A stretch of DNA of 64,000 nt from Bifidobacterium saimiriisciurei (GCF_010667655.1 NZ_WHZU01000003.1:95542-159541); one strand, 5' to 3'; counted from the first letter of the stretch, positions 34,654 through 43,634 are shown. Made by a program: numbers and translations. The notes: generated by a model not told the origin, from the sequence alone.

Positions 34654-35703
34654 CTACTTGCTGGCGATGTCGACGACGTCGATGTTGCCGTCGGCGATCG
34701 AGCACACCTGATCCCACACGACCTCGTCCACGACGACACCCTCCCTGTGGCTGCGCTCGCGGTTGGCGAGCGCGTGCTCGCCGGGGTATGCAACCGGACG
34801 GTCAGGGTCCTCGGGGCGGGCGTTGTGCACGGCGTCGATGCGACGGTCGAGCTTGGCCTGGTTCTCGTCGTGGTCGCCGAACATGTCGGGGTCGAAGGCG
34901 ATGAACACCTGGCTGCATCCGCCGCAGCTGCCGTTTCCGGCCCCGTCCATGTCGGAGCCGGTCATGCCGTTCGACATCAAGGCCGCGGCGAGGTCCAGGG
35001 CAATGGCGAGGCTGCTGCCCTTCCAGTATCCGGTGGGCAGGATGCGCATGCTGTCCTCGATCTTGCCGGGATCGTCGGTCAGGTTGCCTTCGGAGTCGAA
35101 TCCGCCGGGGAACGGCAACTTCTTGCCGGCGAGGCGGTAGACGCCCAGCTTGCCGTAGGCGTACTGGCTCATGGCCATGTCGACCACGACCGGCCCGTTC
35201 TCGCGCGGGATGGCCACGCAGAACGGGTTGTTGCCCACGCTCGGTTCGACGCTGCCCCACATCGGCATGCAGCTTTCGGTGTTGATCCAGTTCATGCCCA
35301 CGTAGCCAGCCTCGGCCATGCGCCATGCGTAGGTGCCGCCGCGCATCCAGTGGGTCGTGTTGCGCAGGGTCACACAGCCGATGCCGTGTTCCCTGGCGAG
35401 CTGCATGGCGCGGTCGGTGCAGAAGAGGGCGTTCGTCACGCCGATGCCGAGCTGTCCGTCGTAATTTTCCACGGCCCCCACGGCCTTGACCAGCCGCGGT
35501 TCGCCATCGAGGTTGACCCAGCCCTTGCGCGCGTATTCGACGAATCGGGGCACACGGTTCAGCCCGTGGCTCTCCACGCCGGCGGCACTGGACTCCGCAT
35601 GGACGGCGGCGCAGGTGGCGGCCTTGTCCTCGTCCATGCCGACGGCGATGAACGCCTTGCGGATGGTTTCCTCGACCTGCTCGTAGGGTACACGCTTGCT
35701 CAT
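34654..35703 (-). CDS. dlgD: Ldh2-family oxidoreductase, 2,3-diketo-L-gulonate reductase (YiaK)-like
   Basis: The protein is 349 aa from the ATG at 35703 (AAGGAG upstream). It follows the malate/L-sulfolactate/ureidoglycolate dehydrogenase fold and shares many blocks with E. coli YiaK: VESHGLNR, NTTHWMRGGTY, PGGFDSEGNLT and ILPTGYWKGS. YiaK reduces 2,3-diketo-L-gulonate to 3-keto-L-gulonate with NADH. An insertion GNGSCGGCSQ carries three Cys not usual in the family. The palindromic region upstream suggests control by the nearby FCD-GntR regulator. Substrate is inferred from similarity only. Confidence 0.75.
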   Translation of the reverse strand: MSKRVPYEQVEETIRKAFIAVGMDEDKAATCAAVHAESSAAGVESHGLNRVPRFVEYARKGWVNLDGEPRLVKAVGAVENYDGQLGIGVTNALFCTDRAMQLAREHGIGCVTLRNTTHWMRGGTYAWRMAEAGYVGMNWINTESCMPMWGSVEPSVGNNPFCVAIPRENGPVVVDMAMSQYAYGKLGVYRLAGKKLPFPGGFDSEGNLTDDPGKIEDSMRILPTGYWKGSSLAIALDLAAALMSNGMTGSDMDGAGNGSCGGCSQVFIAFDPDMFGDHDENQAKLDRRIDAVHNARPEDPDRPVAYPGEHALANRERSHREGVVVDEVVWDQVCSIADGNIDVVDIASK

Positions 35704-35992
35704 TGGGTCGCTCCTTTCACCACCGCATGCGGCGACGTTCCGCCGTGCGGCCTGACATGGATGAATGCGGGAGATCGGACGGACGGATTCGCGTGTCCAT
35801 ATGCTCGCGGGGGACGTCAGACCTGCCTCCCATAGAACCTCACGCCGCATCGCGCATCTTCTTCCATACAATCGTCCTTGGTTATACGTTGATTATTTCT
35901 TTGTTATAACCAACGTATAAAACAATAACAATCCGTGGATAATCCACGCCGATGATGGGAAAAACAGGAGGAAAAATAACCCGGGAAAACAA
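35704..35992 (-). promoter_or_regulatory. Operator-like repeats upstream of the YiaK-like gene
   Basis: TTATACGTTG (35882-35891) and CAACGTATAA (35911-35920) are perfect inverted copies 29 bp apart in an AT-rich patch. GGTTATA/TATAACC repeats interleave with them. A TTATACGT copy recurs upstream of the aldo/keto reductase gene. Likely regulator sites. Confidence 0.55.
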
Positions 35993-35994
35993 AA

Positions 35995-36014
35995 GGCCTC
36001 CCCTAAGGGAGGCC
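35995..36014 (-). terminator. Terminator of the aldo/keto reductase gene
   Basis: GGCCTCCC pairs with GGGAGGCC and is followed on the minus strand by TTTTGTTTT, 34 nt after the stop codon. Confidence 0.88.
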
Positions 36015-36047
36015 TCCGGACACGGTGCCGACCGAACTGCCGCGGTC

Positions 36048-36914
36048 TCAGCCGAGCTTGGCGAGCTCTTCGTCGGTGAGCTCAAGATCGCCGGCCTTGA
36101 GCGAATCGAGGATGGTCTCGGGACGGTGCGCGCCGGGAATCACGAACATGTGGTCGCCCTTGGCGAGCTCCCACGCGAGCACGACCTGCTGGTAGCTCAC
36201 GCCATGCGCGGCCGCGACATCGCGGAACGGGTCGAACTTGGACTCGTCGTACGGATGGCGGTAGCCGCCGAGCGGCGACCAGCAGACGAAGGCCAGCCCC
36301 AGCTTGGCGCAGTAATCGAGCGTGTCCTGCGTTTCGAGATGAATCGGCGAGTACTGGTTCTGCACGGCGATGAGCTTGTCTCCGAGGATGCCGCGGGCGA
36401 TGTCGATCTGCTCGATGCTCGCGTTGGAGACGCCGGCGTACTTGGCCACGCCCTCGTCGACAAGCTGCTTCAGCGCCTCGATGGATTCGTTGTACGGCAC
36501 CTCGGGATCGTGACGGTGCAGGTACAGCAGGTCGATGGCATCGACGCCGAGCGCCTGCGCCGACTGCTTGCCATATGCGAGCAGATGCTCGGGCTTGCCG
36601 TCGCGCGGCCACAGCGGCTCGCCGTTCGGACCCCATTCGCGGCGCAGACCGATCTTGGTGGCGACGGTCACTTCGTCACGCGGACCGCTCCAGGTCTCGA
36701 GCGCCTCGCGCGTGAGCTTCTCGCCGGTCTGCTCCTCCTCGCCCGGCGTGTAGTACGCCCAGGCGGTGTCGATGTGGCGGCAGCCGGCGTCGAGCGAAGC
36801 ATGCAGCGTCTCGATGCCGACGGCATGGCCGCGGTTGTTTTCGATGGTCAGCGGCATTTCGCCATGGCCGATGGCCGTGGTGTCGAACGGGCCGAGATTG
36901 CGATGCATCACCAT
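36048..36914 (-). CDS. Aldo/keto reductase
   Basis: This 288-aa NADPH-dependent AKR has the catalytic tetrad regions HIDTAWAYYTP (Asp, Tyr), VATKIGL (Lys) and DLLYLHRHD (His). The NADP-binding end VIPGAHRPETI is near residue 255. AAGGAG precedes the ATG. It could reduce an aldehyde from sugar-acid cleavage, for example lactaldehyde from 2-keto-3-deoxy-L-fuconate, but this is inference from context. It lies 119 nt downstream of the FCD-GntR regulator gene on the same strand. Confidence 0.85.
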   Translation of the reverse strand: MVMHRNLGPFDTTAIGHGEMPLTIENNRGHAVGIETLHASLDAGCRHIDTAWAYYTPGEEEQTGEKLTREALETWSGPRDEVTVATKIGLRREWGPNGEPLWPRDGKPEHLLAYGKQSAQALGVDAIDLLYLHRHDPEVPYNESIEALKQLVDEGVAKYAGVSNASIEQIDIARGILGDKLIAVQNQYSPIHLETQDTLDYCAKLGLAFVCWSPLGGYRHPYDESKFDPFRDVAAAHGVSYQQVVLAWELAKGDHMFVIPGAHRPETILDSLKAGDLELTDEELAKLG

Positions 36915-37033
36915 GATTGGGCTCCTTGAATCAAACGCGATTATACGTGACTATGGCGTGTACGACATGGTTTCGGCGGCCGTGGCCGGCCGACGAGACC
37001 GTCACCGCCAGTCTATCGCCGGCCCTGTCGATA
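36915..37033 (-). promoter_or_regulatory. Promoter region of the aldo/keto reductase gene
   Basis: TTATACGT at 36941-36948 matches the arm of the inverted repeat upstream of the YiaK-like gene, suggesting shared regulation of the two reductases. Confidence 0.45.
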
Positions 37034-37693
37034 TCACATGAAAAACGCCTGACGGGTGCGGTAATGGTGGCGGAAGTCCTCGATGGCGTTGTCCTGATGC
37101 AGACGCATCGCCTCGACGGCCTTCTCCTCGTCGCCGGCGAGGATGGCATCGAGGATGGCCAGATGCTCCCGGCATGCATCGCGCACGCGTTCGGAGCGGA
37201 TGGACGCCATCACCGCACGCACACGCTGGTTCTGCGTCATCAGCATCTTCATGATGTCCACAAGACAGGAGTTGCCGGTGCGTTCGGCGAAATACATATG
37301 GAGCTCGAAGTCGAAGTCGCGGCTGACCTCCTCCGTGGTGGCGTCCTTGGACTCGATCTTCGAGACCACGTAATCGCGGTACCTGATCACCGATTCACGG
37401 TCAAGATTGGGAAAAGCCTTGCGCAGGATCTCCGGCTCGACCATCTGACGGGTCTCCAGCATGTCGAACGCGTCCTTGACGGAAAGCTGGCTGACCACCA
37501 CTCCCTTGCGCGGCATGAGCTGCAGCAGCTTCTCCTCCGCAAGCCGATTGACCGCTTCGCGAACGGGGGTACGGCTGATACCCAGCGACTGGGCGACCTC
37601 CTGCTCGTCGAGATAGTCACCAGGCTTCAATTCGCACGATATGATCCGCTGACGCAGATATTCGTACGCGATATCCTTCTTGCTCCGTGTCAT
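37034..37693 (-). CDS. GntR-family regulator, FadR subfamily with FCD domain (copy 1)
   Basis: This 219-aa protein has a winged helix at residues about 5-75 (SLGISRTPVREAVNRLAEE) and an all-helical FCD effector domain after it, with metal-ligand-type residues in DFDFELH and CREHLAILD. FCD regulators typically repress sugar-acid genes until an aldonate, uronate or keto-acid binds. A clear paralogue is at 49648-50310, beside a paralogous dehydrogenase. Likely targets are the YiaK-like, AKR, MFS and dehydrogenase genes around it. Confidence 0.9.
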   Translation of the reverse strand: MTRSKKDIAYEYLRQRIISCELKPGDYLDEQEVAQSLGISRTPVREAVNRLAEEKLLQLMPRKGVVVSQLSVKDAFDMLETRQMVEPEILRKAFPNLDRESVIRYRDYVVSKIESKDATTEEVSRDFDFELHMYFAERTGNSCLVDIMKMLMTQNQRVRAVMASIRSERVRDACREHLAILDAILAGDEEKAVEAMRLHQDNAIEDFRHHYRTRQAFFM

Positions 37694-37984
37694 AATTGCA
37701 CATATTACCTATGGTCAAGTGGCCGAAAAACCAATATTTCCAACTTTTCCTCCGTTTTTCGTACGTCCGACGAGCGTGTAACGTTTCCCCTACGCGTAAA
37801 CGGCACGATTACCGACACGTCGGACGATGAAACGGGGGAATACGGAAGAAAACGATTGCCTTCGACACCGGCGGCATCATCGACGTCGGCTTCGATTCCG
37901 GTCACGATACGTGAATGAGGTTGATTGTCGGGCGACGCGCGGAATCGTCGTCACCAGCGCGACGGCAGCCCGTCGCCAATGACT

Positions 37985-38024
37985 GCGCCCGACCCTAGGG
38001 GGCATATCCTCCGGGGTCGGGCGC
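37985..38024 (-). terminator. Distal hairpin downstream of MFS gene
   Basis: GCGCCCGACCC and GGGTCGGGCGC form an almost perfect 11-bp outer stem with further inner pairing. No long T run. Confidence 0.65.
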
Positions 38025-38136
38025 GGTGTTTCCGTCATCATGATTCCGTTGGCCGCTGGCAGCGCGGGCGGTCAGGCCTCCAGCGGGATCGTCCGCTTCG
38101 GCCGCGGGAACCGGTTGATGAACAATCAGGGAGGAC

Positions 38137-38180
38137 GGCCGTCGGGGGCATCTCACGAGAGATCTCATCCTCCGACGGCC
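38137..38180 (-). terminator. Proximal hairpin downstream of MFS gene
   Basis: GGCCGTCGG and CCGACGGCC pair around a partly structured loop, 42 nt after the MFS stop codon. The likely termination site. Confidence 0.7.
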
Positions 38181-38221
38181 ATCCTGCAGGCGATCGCCTT
38201 GCGACGATCACATCGAAACGA

Positions 38222-39691
38222 TCACATCGCGTCCTCGCGGGCGGTCAGGTCGCGGCCGGTGACCTCCGGCATGATGATCGCGGCGATCAGGGTGCACACG
38301 GTGTAGAAGGCCATGAGCACGGCGAGGGCGATCCAGGAGTTGAACACGGTAACCAGCGCGGCGGCGATCAGCGGGCCGAAACCGCCGGTGATCAGGTTCG
38401 GGATCTCCTTGGCGAGGGCGAGCTGCTCGTAGCGGTGTGCGGAGCCGAAGCACTCGGCCATGGTGATGTTCTCCAGCGAGAAGAAGGAGAGCACGGTGAT
38501 GTTGTGCATCACGATGTAGCCGATGAAGAACAGCAGGGTCGGGTTGGAGAAGTGCGGGATCATGCCGTTGGCGGTCTGCTCGAGCGTGGTGTCGGTGCCG
38601 AGGTTGTTGACCATGAGCAGGAAGCACGGGACGATGATGATCAGGCCGACGATGGTGACGATCTTGTACATGCGTTCGCGGCCGATCCGGTCGCCGCACC
38701 AGCCGATGAACGGCACGGTCAGGAAGCCGACGAGCGAGGAGTAGACGACCACGTTCGAGGCGACGGACTTGGAGACGAGCAGGTTGGCGGTGAGGAAGGT
38801 GATGAGGTAGGTCTGCACCATGCCGGAGTTGCCGCACTGGCCGAAGCGCAGGACGCAGGCGATGATGAACGCCTTGAGGGAGCGCGGGGTCTTGGCGATC
38901 TCGGCGGCGGCCTTCTTCTCGGCCTCCTTGCGGGCCTTCTCGGAATCCTTGTCGATCGGCTTGTCGTAGCCGGCGATGGTCTCCTCCACGGAGGTTTCGT
39001 AGACCGGGGTCTCCTTGAGGTGGATTCGGATGAAGACGGCCACGCCCATCACGATGACGGAGCCGAGGAACGGGATGCGCCAGCCCCAGTTGACGACGGC
39101 GTCGTTGCCGAGCCAGCCGAGCAGGATGGCCCAGATCAGACCGGCGAACAGGGTGCCGGAGTTGGTGCCGAGCGCGGTGAACGCGGAGACGATGCCGCGG
39201 TGCTTCTTCGGGGCGTATTCGGCGAGGAGCACGGAGGAGCCGGCGATCTCGGCGCCGGCGCCGAAGCCCTGGGCCAGACGCAGCAGCACGAGCAGTGCCG
39301 GGGCGAGCAGGCCGACCTGGTCGTAGGTGGGCAGCGCGCCGATCAGCGTGGTGGCGCAGCCCATGATGGCGATGGTGATGAACAGCACCTTGGTGCGGCC
39401 GATGCGGTCGCCCAGACGACCGAAGTACCAGGCGCCGATCGGGCGGGCCACGTAGCCCACGCCGTACACGGCCATGGCCGACATGATGGCGATGGCCTGC
39501 GAGCCATGGCCGAAGAAGATGTCCTTGAAGACGAGTGCGGCGGCCAGCGAGTAGAGCTGGAAGTCCATGAACTCGAGCGCGGTGCCGAGCCAGCCGGAGA
39601 CGGCGGCCTTGATGAGATCGGCGGTGGTGCGCTGGGCCAGCGTTGGCTCGGCGCCATTCGCCTGAGGCGCGACGGCAGTGGAATCAGCCAT
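38222..39691 (-). CDS. MFS transporter, metabolite:H+ symporter (MHS) type
   Basis: This 489-aa permease has about 12 helices and the MHS signatures FGRLGDRIGRTKVL after helix 2, RLAQGFGAGAEIAG in helix 4, and GWLGTALEFMDFQLYSLA at the start. MHS proteins carry organic acids and osmolytes such as shikimate, alpha-ketoglutarate and proline. A Lys/Glu-rich loop of about 40 residues (EKARKEAEKKAAAEI) joins the two halves. The start at 39691 follows AGAGAGAAG, and the upstream extension is composition-poor. It lies between the FCD regulator and a sugar-acid dehydrogenase, so the substrate may be an acid sugar. Confidence 0.85.
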   Translation of the reverse strand: MADSTAVAPQANGAEPTLAQRTTADLIKAAVSGWLGTALEFMDFQLYSLAAALVFKDIFFGHGSQAIAIMSAMAVYGVGYVARPIGAWYFGRLGDRIGRTKVLFITIAIMGCATTLIGALPTYDQVGLLAPALLVLLRLAQGFGAGAEIAGSSVLLAEYAPKKHRGIVSAFTALGTNSGTLFAGLIWAILLGWLGNDAVVNWGWRIPFLGSVIVMGVAVFIRIHLKETPVYETSVEETIAGYDKPIDKDSEKARKEAEKKAAAEIAKTPRSLKAFIIACVLRFGQCGNSGMVQTYLITFLTANLLVSKSVASNVVVYSSLVGFLTVPFIGWCGDRIGRERMYKIVTIVGLIIIVPCFLLMVNNLGTDTTLEQTANGMIPHFSNPTLLFFIGYIVMHNITVLSFFSLENITMAECFGSAHRYEQLALAKEIPNLITGGFGPLIAAALVTVFNSWIALAVLMAFYTVCTLIAAIIMPEVTGRDLTAREDAM

Positions 39692-40051
39692 GATTCTTCT
39701 CTCTTTCGTGCGTTGATATTGGAAAATCTGTAATCTGTCGGAAGATCCGATGTCGGAAATTCTGTTGGAAATCTGTTGAAATCTCCGGGCACGGACTTCA
39801 TCGTCCGTGCGGGAATGCCGAAGGTGTCGAACGTGGGCGGCCGGCAAGGAGGAAGGGCGGAAAACCGGGGCGGAACCTGGTCAGGACGGAAGACAACCTT
39901 CCGCTCCGGCGAAACCGGCCGCCCGACGTTCGGGGGTATCGGCGATGTCGCGAGGCGCTGCGACGACCGTCGAAAATTCAGTTGTCGCATTCGGCGTCCG
40001 GCCGGAGGAACCGGCCGTGGACGCCGATGCGGATGTCATTCGCCGGGAACT
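39692..40051 (-). promoter_or_regulatory. 360-nt gap between MDR dehydrogenase and MFS genes
   Basis: A perfect hairpin GCACGGAC/GTCCGTGC at 39789-39810 and several shorter GGCCGG hairpins are present. The first 80 nt upstream of the MFS gene are AT-richer, consistent with a promoter. No gene is seen. Confidence 0.45.
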
Positions 40052-41074
40052 TCAGTCGCCGAAGGTCAGGACGAGCTTCTTGACTTCCTCGGGGTGCTCA
40101 TCGAGCAGCTTGAAGGCCTTCTCGGCGTCGTTGAAGTCGAAGACGTGGGTGACCATGCCGTCGTCGCGCAGCGTGCCGGCCTCCATCATGCGGATGATCG
40201 GGTCGAACTGGAAGGCCTGCAGGCGGGTGCCCACCACGGTGAGCTGCTTGGCCATGATCGGCTTCTGCGGAATCGGGACCGGCTCGGGGCTCATGCCGAG
40301 CACCACGATGGTGCCGGCCACGGAGACGAGGTCGAAGCAGGCCTGGAACGTCTGCGGCAGGCAGGCGGCGTCGAGCACGATGTTCGCCATCTCGCCGTGC
40401 GTCCACTCGGCGACGGCCTCCTTGAGATCCTGGGTCCTGGTGTTCACGACCACGTCGGCGCCGTTGGCCTTCGCGAACTCGAGCTTCTCGTCGACGATGT
40501 CAGAGACCATCACGGTCGCGCCCTTGGCCTTGGCCACACGCAGGATGGCGATGCCGATCGGGCCGGCGCCCTGCACGAGCACGCGGTCTCCGGCGCGCAC
40601 GTCGCCGCGGGTGGTGGAGTTGCCAGCGATGGTGTAGGGCTCGGCGAGCACGGCCGTGGTCCACGGGATGTCCTTGCGGATCTTGTGGGCCTGGATGTTC
40701 TTGATGACGAGGTATTCCTGTTCGCCGCCGTCGACGTGCACGCCGTTGACCTTGAGGTCCTCGCTCACGTTCGGCATGCCGCGACGCACCGCGTAGCTCT
40801 TGCCGGAGTAGGTAATCGGCTCGATGACGATGTGATCGCCCGGCTCGAGGTCGTTCACGCCGGAGCCGACCTCCTCGACCTCGCCGACCATCTCGTGGCC
40901 CATCACGCGGGGGTAGGTGACGAACGGGTTCTCGCCATGCAGGATGTGCACATCGGAGCCGCACACGCCCACGGCCTTGATCTTGACGAGCACGTCGTCA
41001 CGTTCCTCGATCTGCGGCTTCGCCACCTCTTCGATGCTGAGCTCGTGAGGTCCCTTCACTACGATGGCCTTCAT
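40052..41074 (-). CDS. Zinc-type MDR dehydrogenase for a sugar or sugar acid, lacking structural-zinc cysteines (copy 1)
   Basis: This 340-aa medium-chain dehydrogenase is of the polyol/L-galactonate dehydrogenase type. The catalytic zinc site is intact: C38 in VGVCGSD and H60-E61 in VMGHEMVGE. The NAD loop is VQGAGPIGIA. The structural-zinc lobe, normally four Cys at positions equivalent to 90, 93, 96 and 104, reads S90, S93, V96, S104. The ATG at 41074 follows AAAGGAAAGG. A close paralogue at 52937-53959 shares the substitutions. It probably oxidises a sugar or aldonate hydroxyl with NAD. Substrate unknown. Confidence 0.85.
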   Translation of the reverse strand: MKAIVVKGPHELSIEEVAKPQIEERDDVLVKIKAVGVCGSDVHILHGENPFVTYPRVMGHEMVGEVEEVGSGVNDLEPGDHIVIEPITYSGKSYAVRRGMPNVSEDLKVNGVHVDGGEQEYLVIKNIQAHKIRKDIPWTTAVLAEPYTIAGNSTTRGDVRAGDRVLVQGAGPIGIAILRVAKAKGATVMVSDIVDEKLEFAKANGADVVVNTRTQDLKEAVAEWTHGEMANIVLDAACLPQTFQACFDLVSVAGTIVVLGMSPEPVPIPQKPIMAKQLTVVGTRLQAFQFDPIIRMMEAGTLRDDGMVTHVFDFNDAEKAFKLLDEHPEEVKKLVLTFGD

Positions 41075-42034
41075 TGGTCGTCCTTTCCTTTGTGCTTCGC
41101 CGCCGGTCTGCACCGGCACCGGTTCTCACCGGGTTCATCGCTGAACGCGTCGCGTTCCTCTTCGTCGTCGAGGAGTCCGGGCCGTGGTGTTGTCGGCATT
41201 CGAATGCGGCCCGATATCGTTCGAATGCCCCGTACGAATCCGATCCGATGGGTCCGCCGGCCGTCACGTCGCCGCGCTGGTGGCTTTCGCCCCATGCCCG
41301 GCTTCACGACATTGATGCAATGACTTGGCAGGCGATGGTTCGTTTACCTCATCATTGACGCAAACCGTTGGAATCATGCGAATCTTCTTCGTTATCCCTT
41401 GATTATTTTTAAATTATAATTGATTTATAACAAGATAATAACATGAAAATACGATGCGTCAACCCGTTTTGGGAAACGATGCCCTAAAAAAGGTTTTCGC
41501 AATAATCGATAGTCTGCCGGTCACGTTGCGATAGCTTGCGACACGCTGTCCCAATAACCACACGCAAGAATGCAATCGACCAGTCGCCGTTTTCCTTCGA
41601 CATTCCCCGAACAAGGCGCGGGGCAACCGGCCGGACCTCCACGGCCATCAAGGTCCTGCGGCCTTCGAAATCCCCCGCAGCCGTCGAGATCGGCAGCTTT
41701 CCAGATCGGAGACGCCCCACGTAAGACATTGGAATCAATGGCATCGCCAAAGTCCGATATAAGCCAGCCATCACGTCATTGTTCAATGGTCCTTCGCCGA
41801 TTCCCCGACGATTCATGCCAAGACCGGCACAATCGACGCCCCTTTCTCGTGGATTCCGCCAATCCGTTTTTTCGTGGAGCTTTCATCGCCGCTCCCCTAC
41901 TCGTCCCTATACATGACATGGCAGGCCCCCACCTGCCTCATGCATGACGGCTCCCTTCCACCCGATGGGCCGCGACGATCCTTGTGCAGCAATCCACATC
42001 CGCGTGACGCAAAGCGTCGCCACGCACACGTTTG
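41075..42034. other. 960-nt intergenic region without a supported gene
   Basis: The part next to the dehydrogenase holds its promoter. An AT-rich patch at 41395-41450 carries TTATAA repeats (TTATAATTGATTTATAA). The rest shows no good start, ribosome binding site or codon bias. A degenerate relative of the downstream 42-nt units may lie at 41965-41999 (starts ATGGGCCGCG, ends CAATCCACAT). Confidence 0.5.
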
Positions 42035-42371
42035 ATGGATTGCGATCGATTCATCCCGATTCGCAATGGAATCCATAGGCCCCATGCTTCATAGTGGACT
42101 GCGCCGCATTTATCGAGATTTGCAACGCAATCCATAGGAAACGGGAGAATTCCGATGGACCGCGGCGCATTTACCGGAATCCGCAACGCAGTCCATCAAA
42201 AATCCGCAGGACGAAAACCAGAACCGTTGCAATCATGCGGTTTCCTGGCTACGGATGATTCTCGTCCGATGGACTGCGCCGTTTTTTCAACGAAAAACGC
42301 CGCAGTCCATGAGAATCAGGCCGATATCGATGGATTGCGACGCAAAACGGCGCATATACGACACAGTCCAT
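42035..42371. repeat. Structured repeat cassette, locus 1: five 42-nt stem-loop units
   Basis: Five units of exactly 42 nt lie at 42035-42076, 42094-42135, 42155-42196, 42269-42310 and 42330-42371. Each begins close to ATGGACTGCG and ends close to CGCAGTCCAT, so each folds into a hairpin. Inner sequences vary but stay partly self-complementary. Gaps between units are 17, 19, 72 and 19 nt. The last four units, the 72-nt spacer and the last 19-nt spacer match locus 2 at 55430-55707. The 72-nt spacer itself can fold (ATCCG with CGGAT at its ends). Confidence 0.9.
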
Positions 42372-42595
42372 AATCGACAAGGCGAAAGAAGGATTAGCGG
42401 GACGAATCAATCACGATTACGATCCTCATCGGCCGCAATCACCAAATACGCGATTCAGTGGCATCAGATTCCGCAACATCAATATGGGCGGATCCCGCAA
42501 TACAGCGGCACCCACCCATAACCGGTCACAACATCAACGGAAACACAAACGAAAGCAACCGAAAATTAGTCAGATGATACGACATTGGTCGGCAA

Positions 42596-43621
42596 TCACC
42601 ACTCGCCGAACGGCACGTACTGCGGCTTGTCTTCATAGAAGCGGAAATACCGCAGTCCGCTTCCCCACCGGCTGGAATCATCAAACTTCATCACACGTAC
42701 GGCGTGATTATCGTAAGTATTTGCATACAGGGTCTTTCCTGCTATGTCGTAAACCGCAGTGTACTGAGTCCAAGGAACCAGTACCTGCTTATCCTGCCGA
42801 ATCCTCAGCATGCCCTTAGGCGTGTTTACACAGCTGAGTAACTGGAAAATTTGGTTGACCGCCTCTTCGTCAGTTACCTCAACCGACATTAATTTGGCAT
42901 AGGCCGCACGCAAGAACCGAGATTCCGGCTTGTAGTCGGCTGGCAGCCCAAGAGGTCCACTCATCGGCTCGTCCATGGTGAATCGAGCTATGGGCTCATC
43001 ATCACGATACGCAAACGTACGATTCGACGAACGTTCCAGATACGTTTTGAGATTATTCAGATGCCAATCGAAGGTAGGCGCATTGGTGAATACGCCCAGA
43101 GGATTCTCAAAGATACGGAATCCGTTCTCCTTCGAAGGTTCCACCACAATTGACCTGCCTGTCTCGTCCTGGAACACGGCATGCTGGGGCACGGACATCC
43201 CCATCATCGGACCGGGTTCAGTCGTGATACCGATATCATCATTCAATCGATTACAAATCTCATCCAGAGACGAATACTGCGTAAGAATCCATGTAACCAG
43301 CTCCTCACCACGCAGTACCACCTTGCCGGATTCCCGAATTTTCTCAGTAGAGACATACCGATAGAAGTGGTCGAAATAGAACGAGCCACCGCAAATGCCA
43401 TGTTCATTGATGCCGTCAAGCACCACGGGATGTTCATGCACATCCTCGGCCCAAACAATGCCCATGACCGCGCATTTCACGGTAAAAGGAGTAGTGGTGG
43501 AAGCGATACGGGTTCCAGAAGGAATCGTCACACCCGCGTATTCAAAATCCTGCTCGAAATCCTGAGTCCTTCCCCAGTAAGGATTGCCTTGAATACTTGT
43601 CAGTTCAATGCCCGTGCACAT
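42596..43621 (-). CDS. Choloylglycine hydrolase-family Ntn amidase (bile salt hydrolase/penicillin V acylase-like)
   Basis: This 341-aa protein starts MCTGI, so removal of Met exposes the Cys2 nucleophile. The family active-site residues are all identifiable: Arg18 and Asp21 in GRTQDF, Asn180 in FTNAPTFDW and Arg235 in PESRFLR. It cleaves linear C-N amide bonds. Candidate substrates are conjugated bile salts, penicillin V or N-acyl amino compounds. The sequence around Asp21 (DFEQDFEYAG) differs from typical bifidobacterial BSH, so the substrate is open. It lies 13 nt after a DMT transporter gene, in lower-GC DNA, with a GATase1-like gene further upstream. Confidence 0.85.
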   Translation of the reverse strand: MCTGIELTSIQGNPYWGRTQDFEQDFEYAGVTIPSGTRIASTTTPFTVKCAVMGIVWAEDVHEHPVVLDGINEHGICGGSFYFDHFYRYVSTEKIRESGKVVLRGEELVTWILTQYSSLDEICNRLNDDIGITTEPGPMMGMSVPQHAVFQDETGRSIVVEPSKENGFRIFENPLGVFTNAPTFDWHLNNLKTYLERSSNRTFAYRDDEPIARFTMDEPMSGPLGLPADYKPESRFLRAAYAKLMSVEVTDEEAVNQIFQLLSCVNTPKGMLRIRQDKQVLVPWTQYTAVYDIAGKTLYANTYDNHAVRVMKFDDSSRWGSGLRYFRFYEDKPQYVPFGEW

Positions 43622-43634
43622 ATGAGACGCCTCC

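Larger units (their letters stand above)
37694..38221. promoter_or_regulatory. 528-nt intergenic region, FCD regulator / MFS
   Basis: No gene is supported. It contains the promoter side of the FCD regulator gene (AT-rich to about 37760) and two strong hairpins downstream of the MFS gene, listed separately. Confidence 0.5.

Noticed and set aside
41484-41816. Possible 110-aa minus-strand gene in the 41-42.6 kb gap
   Set aside because: No ribosome binding site, no recognisable family and poor codon bias; treated as non-coding.
42035-42371. CRISPR array
   Set aside because: Repeated units are palindromic and diverge, spacers are not unique (72- and 19-nt spacers are conserved at the second locus) and no cas genes are nearby.
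42155-42373. Conserved 72-codon open frame shared by both repeat cassettes
   Set aside because: It runs through the hairpins and a folded spacer, lacks a ribosome binding site and is explained by identity of the DNA; structure, not coding, is what is conserved.
42596-43621. Firm assignment as bile salt hydrolase
   Set aside because: Active-site residues fit the whole choloylglycine hydrolase family, and flanking residues differ from typical bifidobacterial enzymes.
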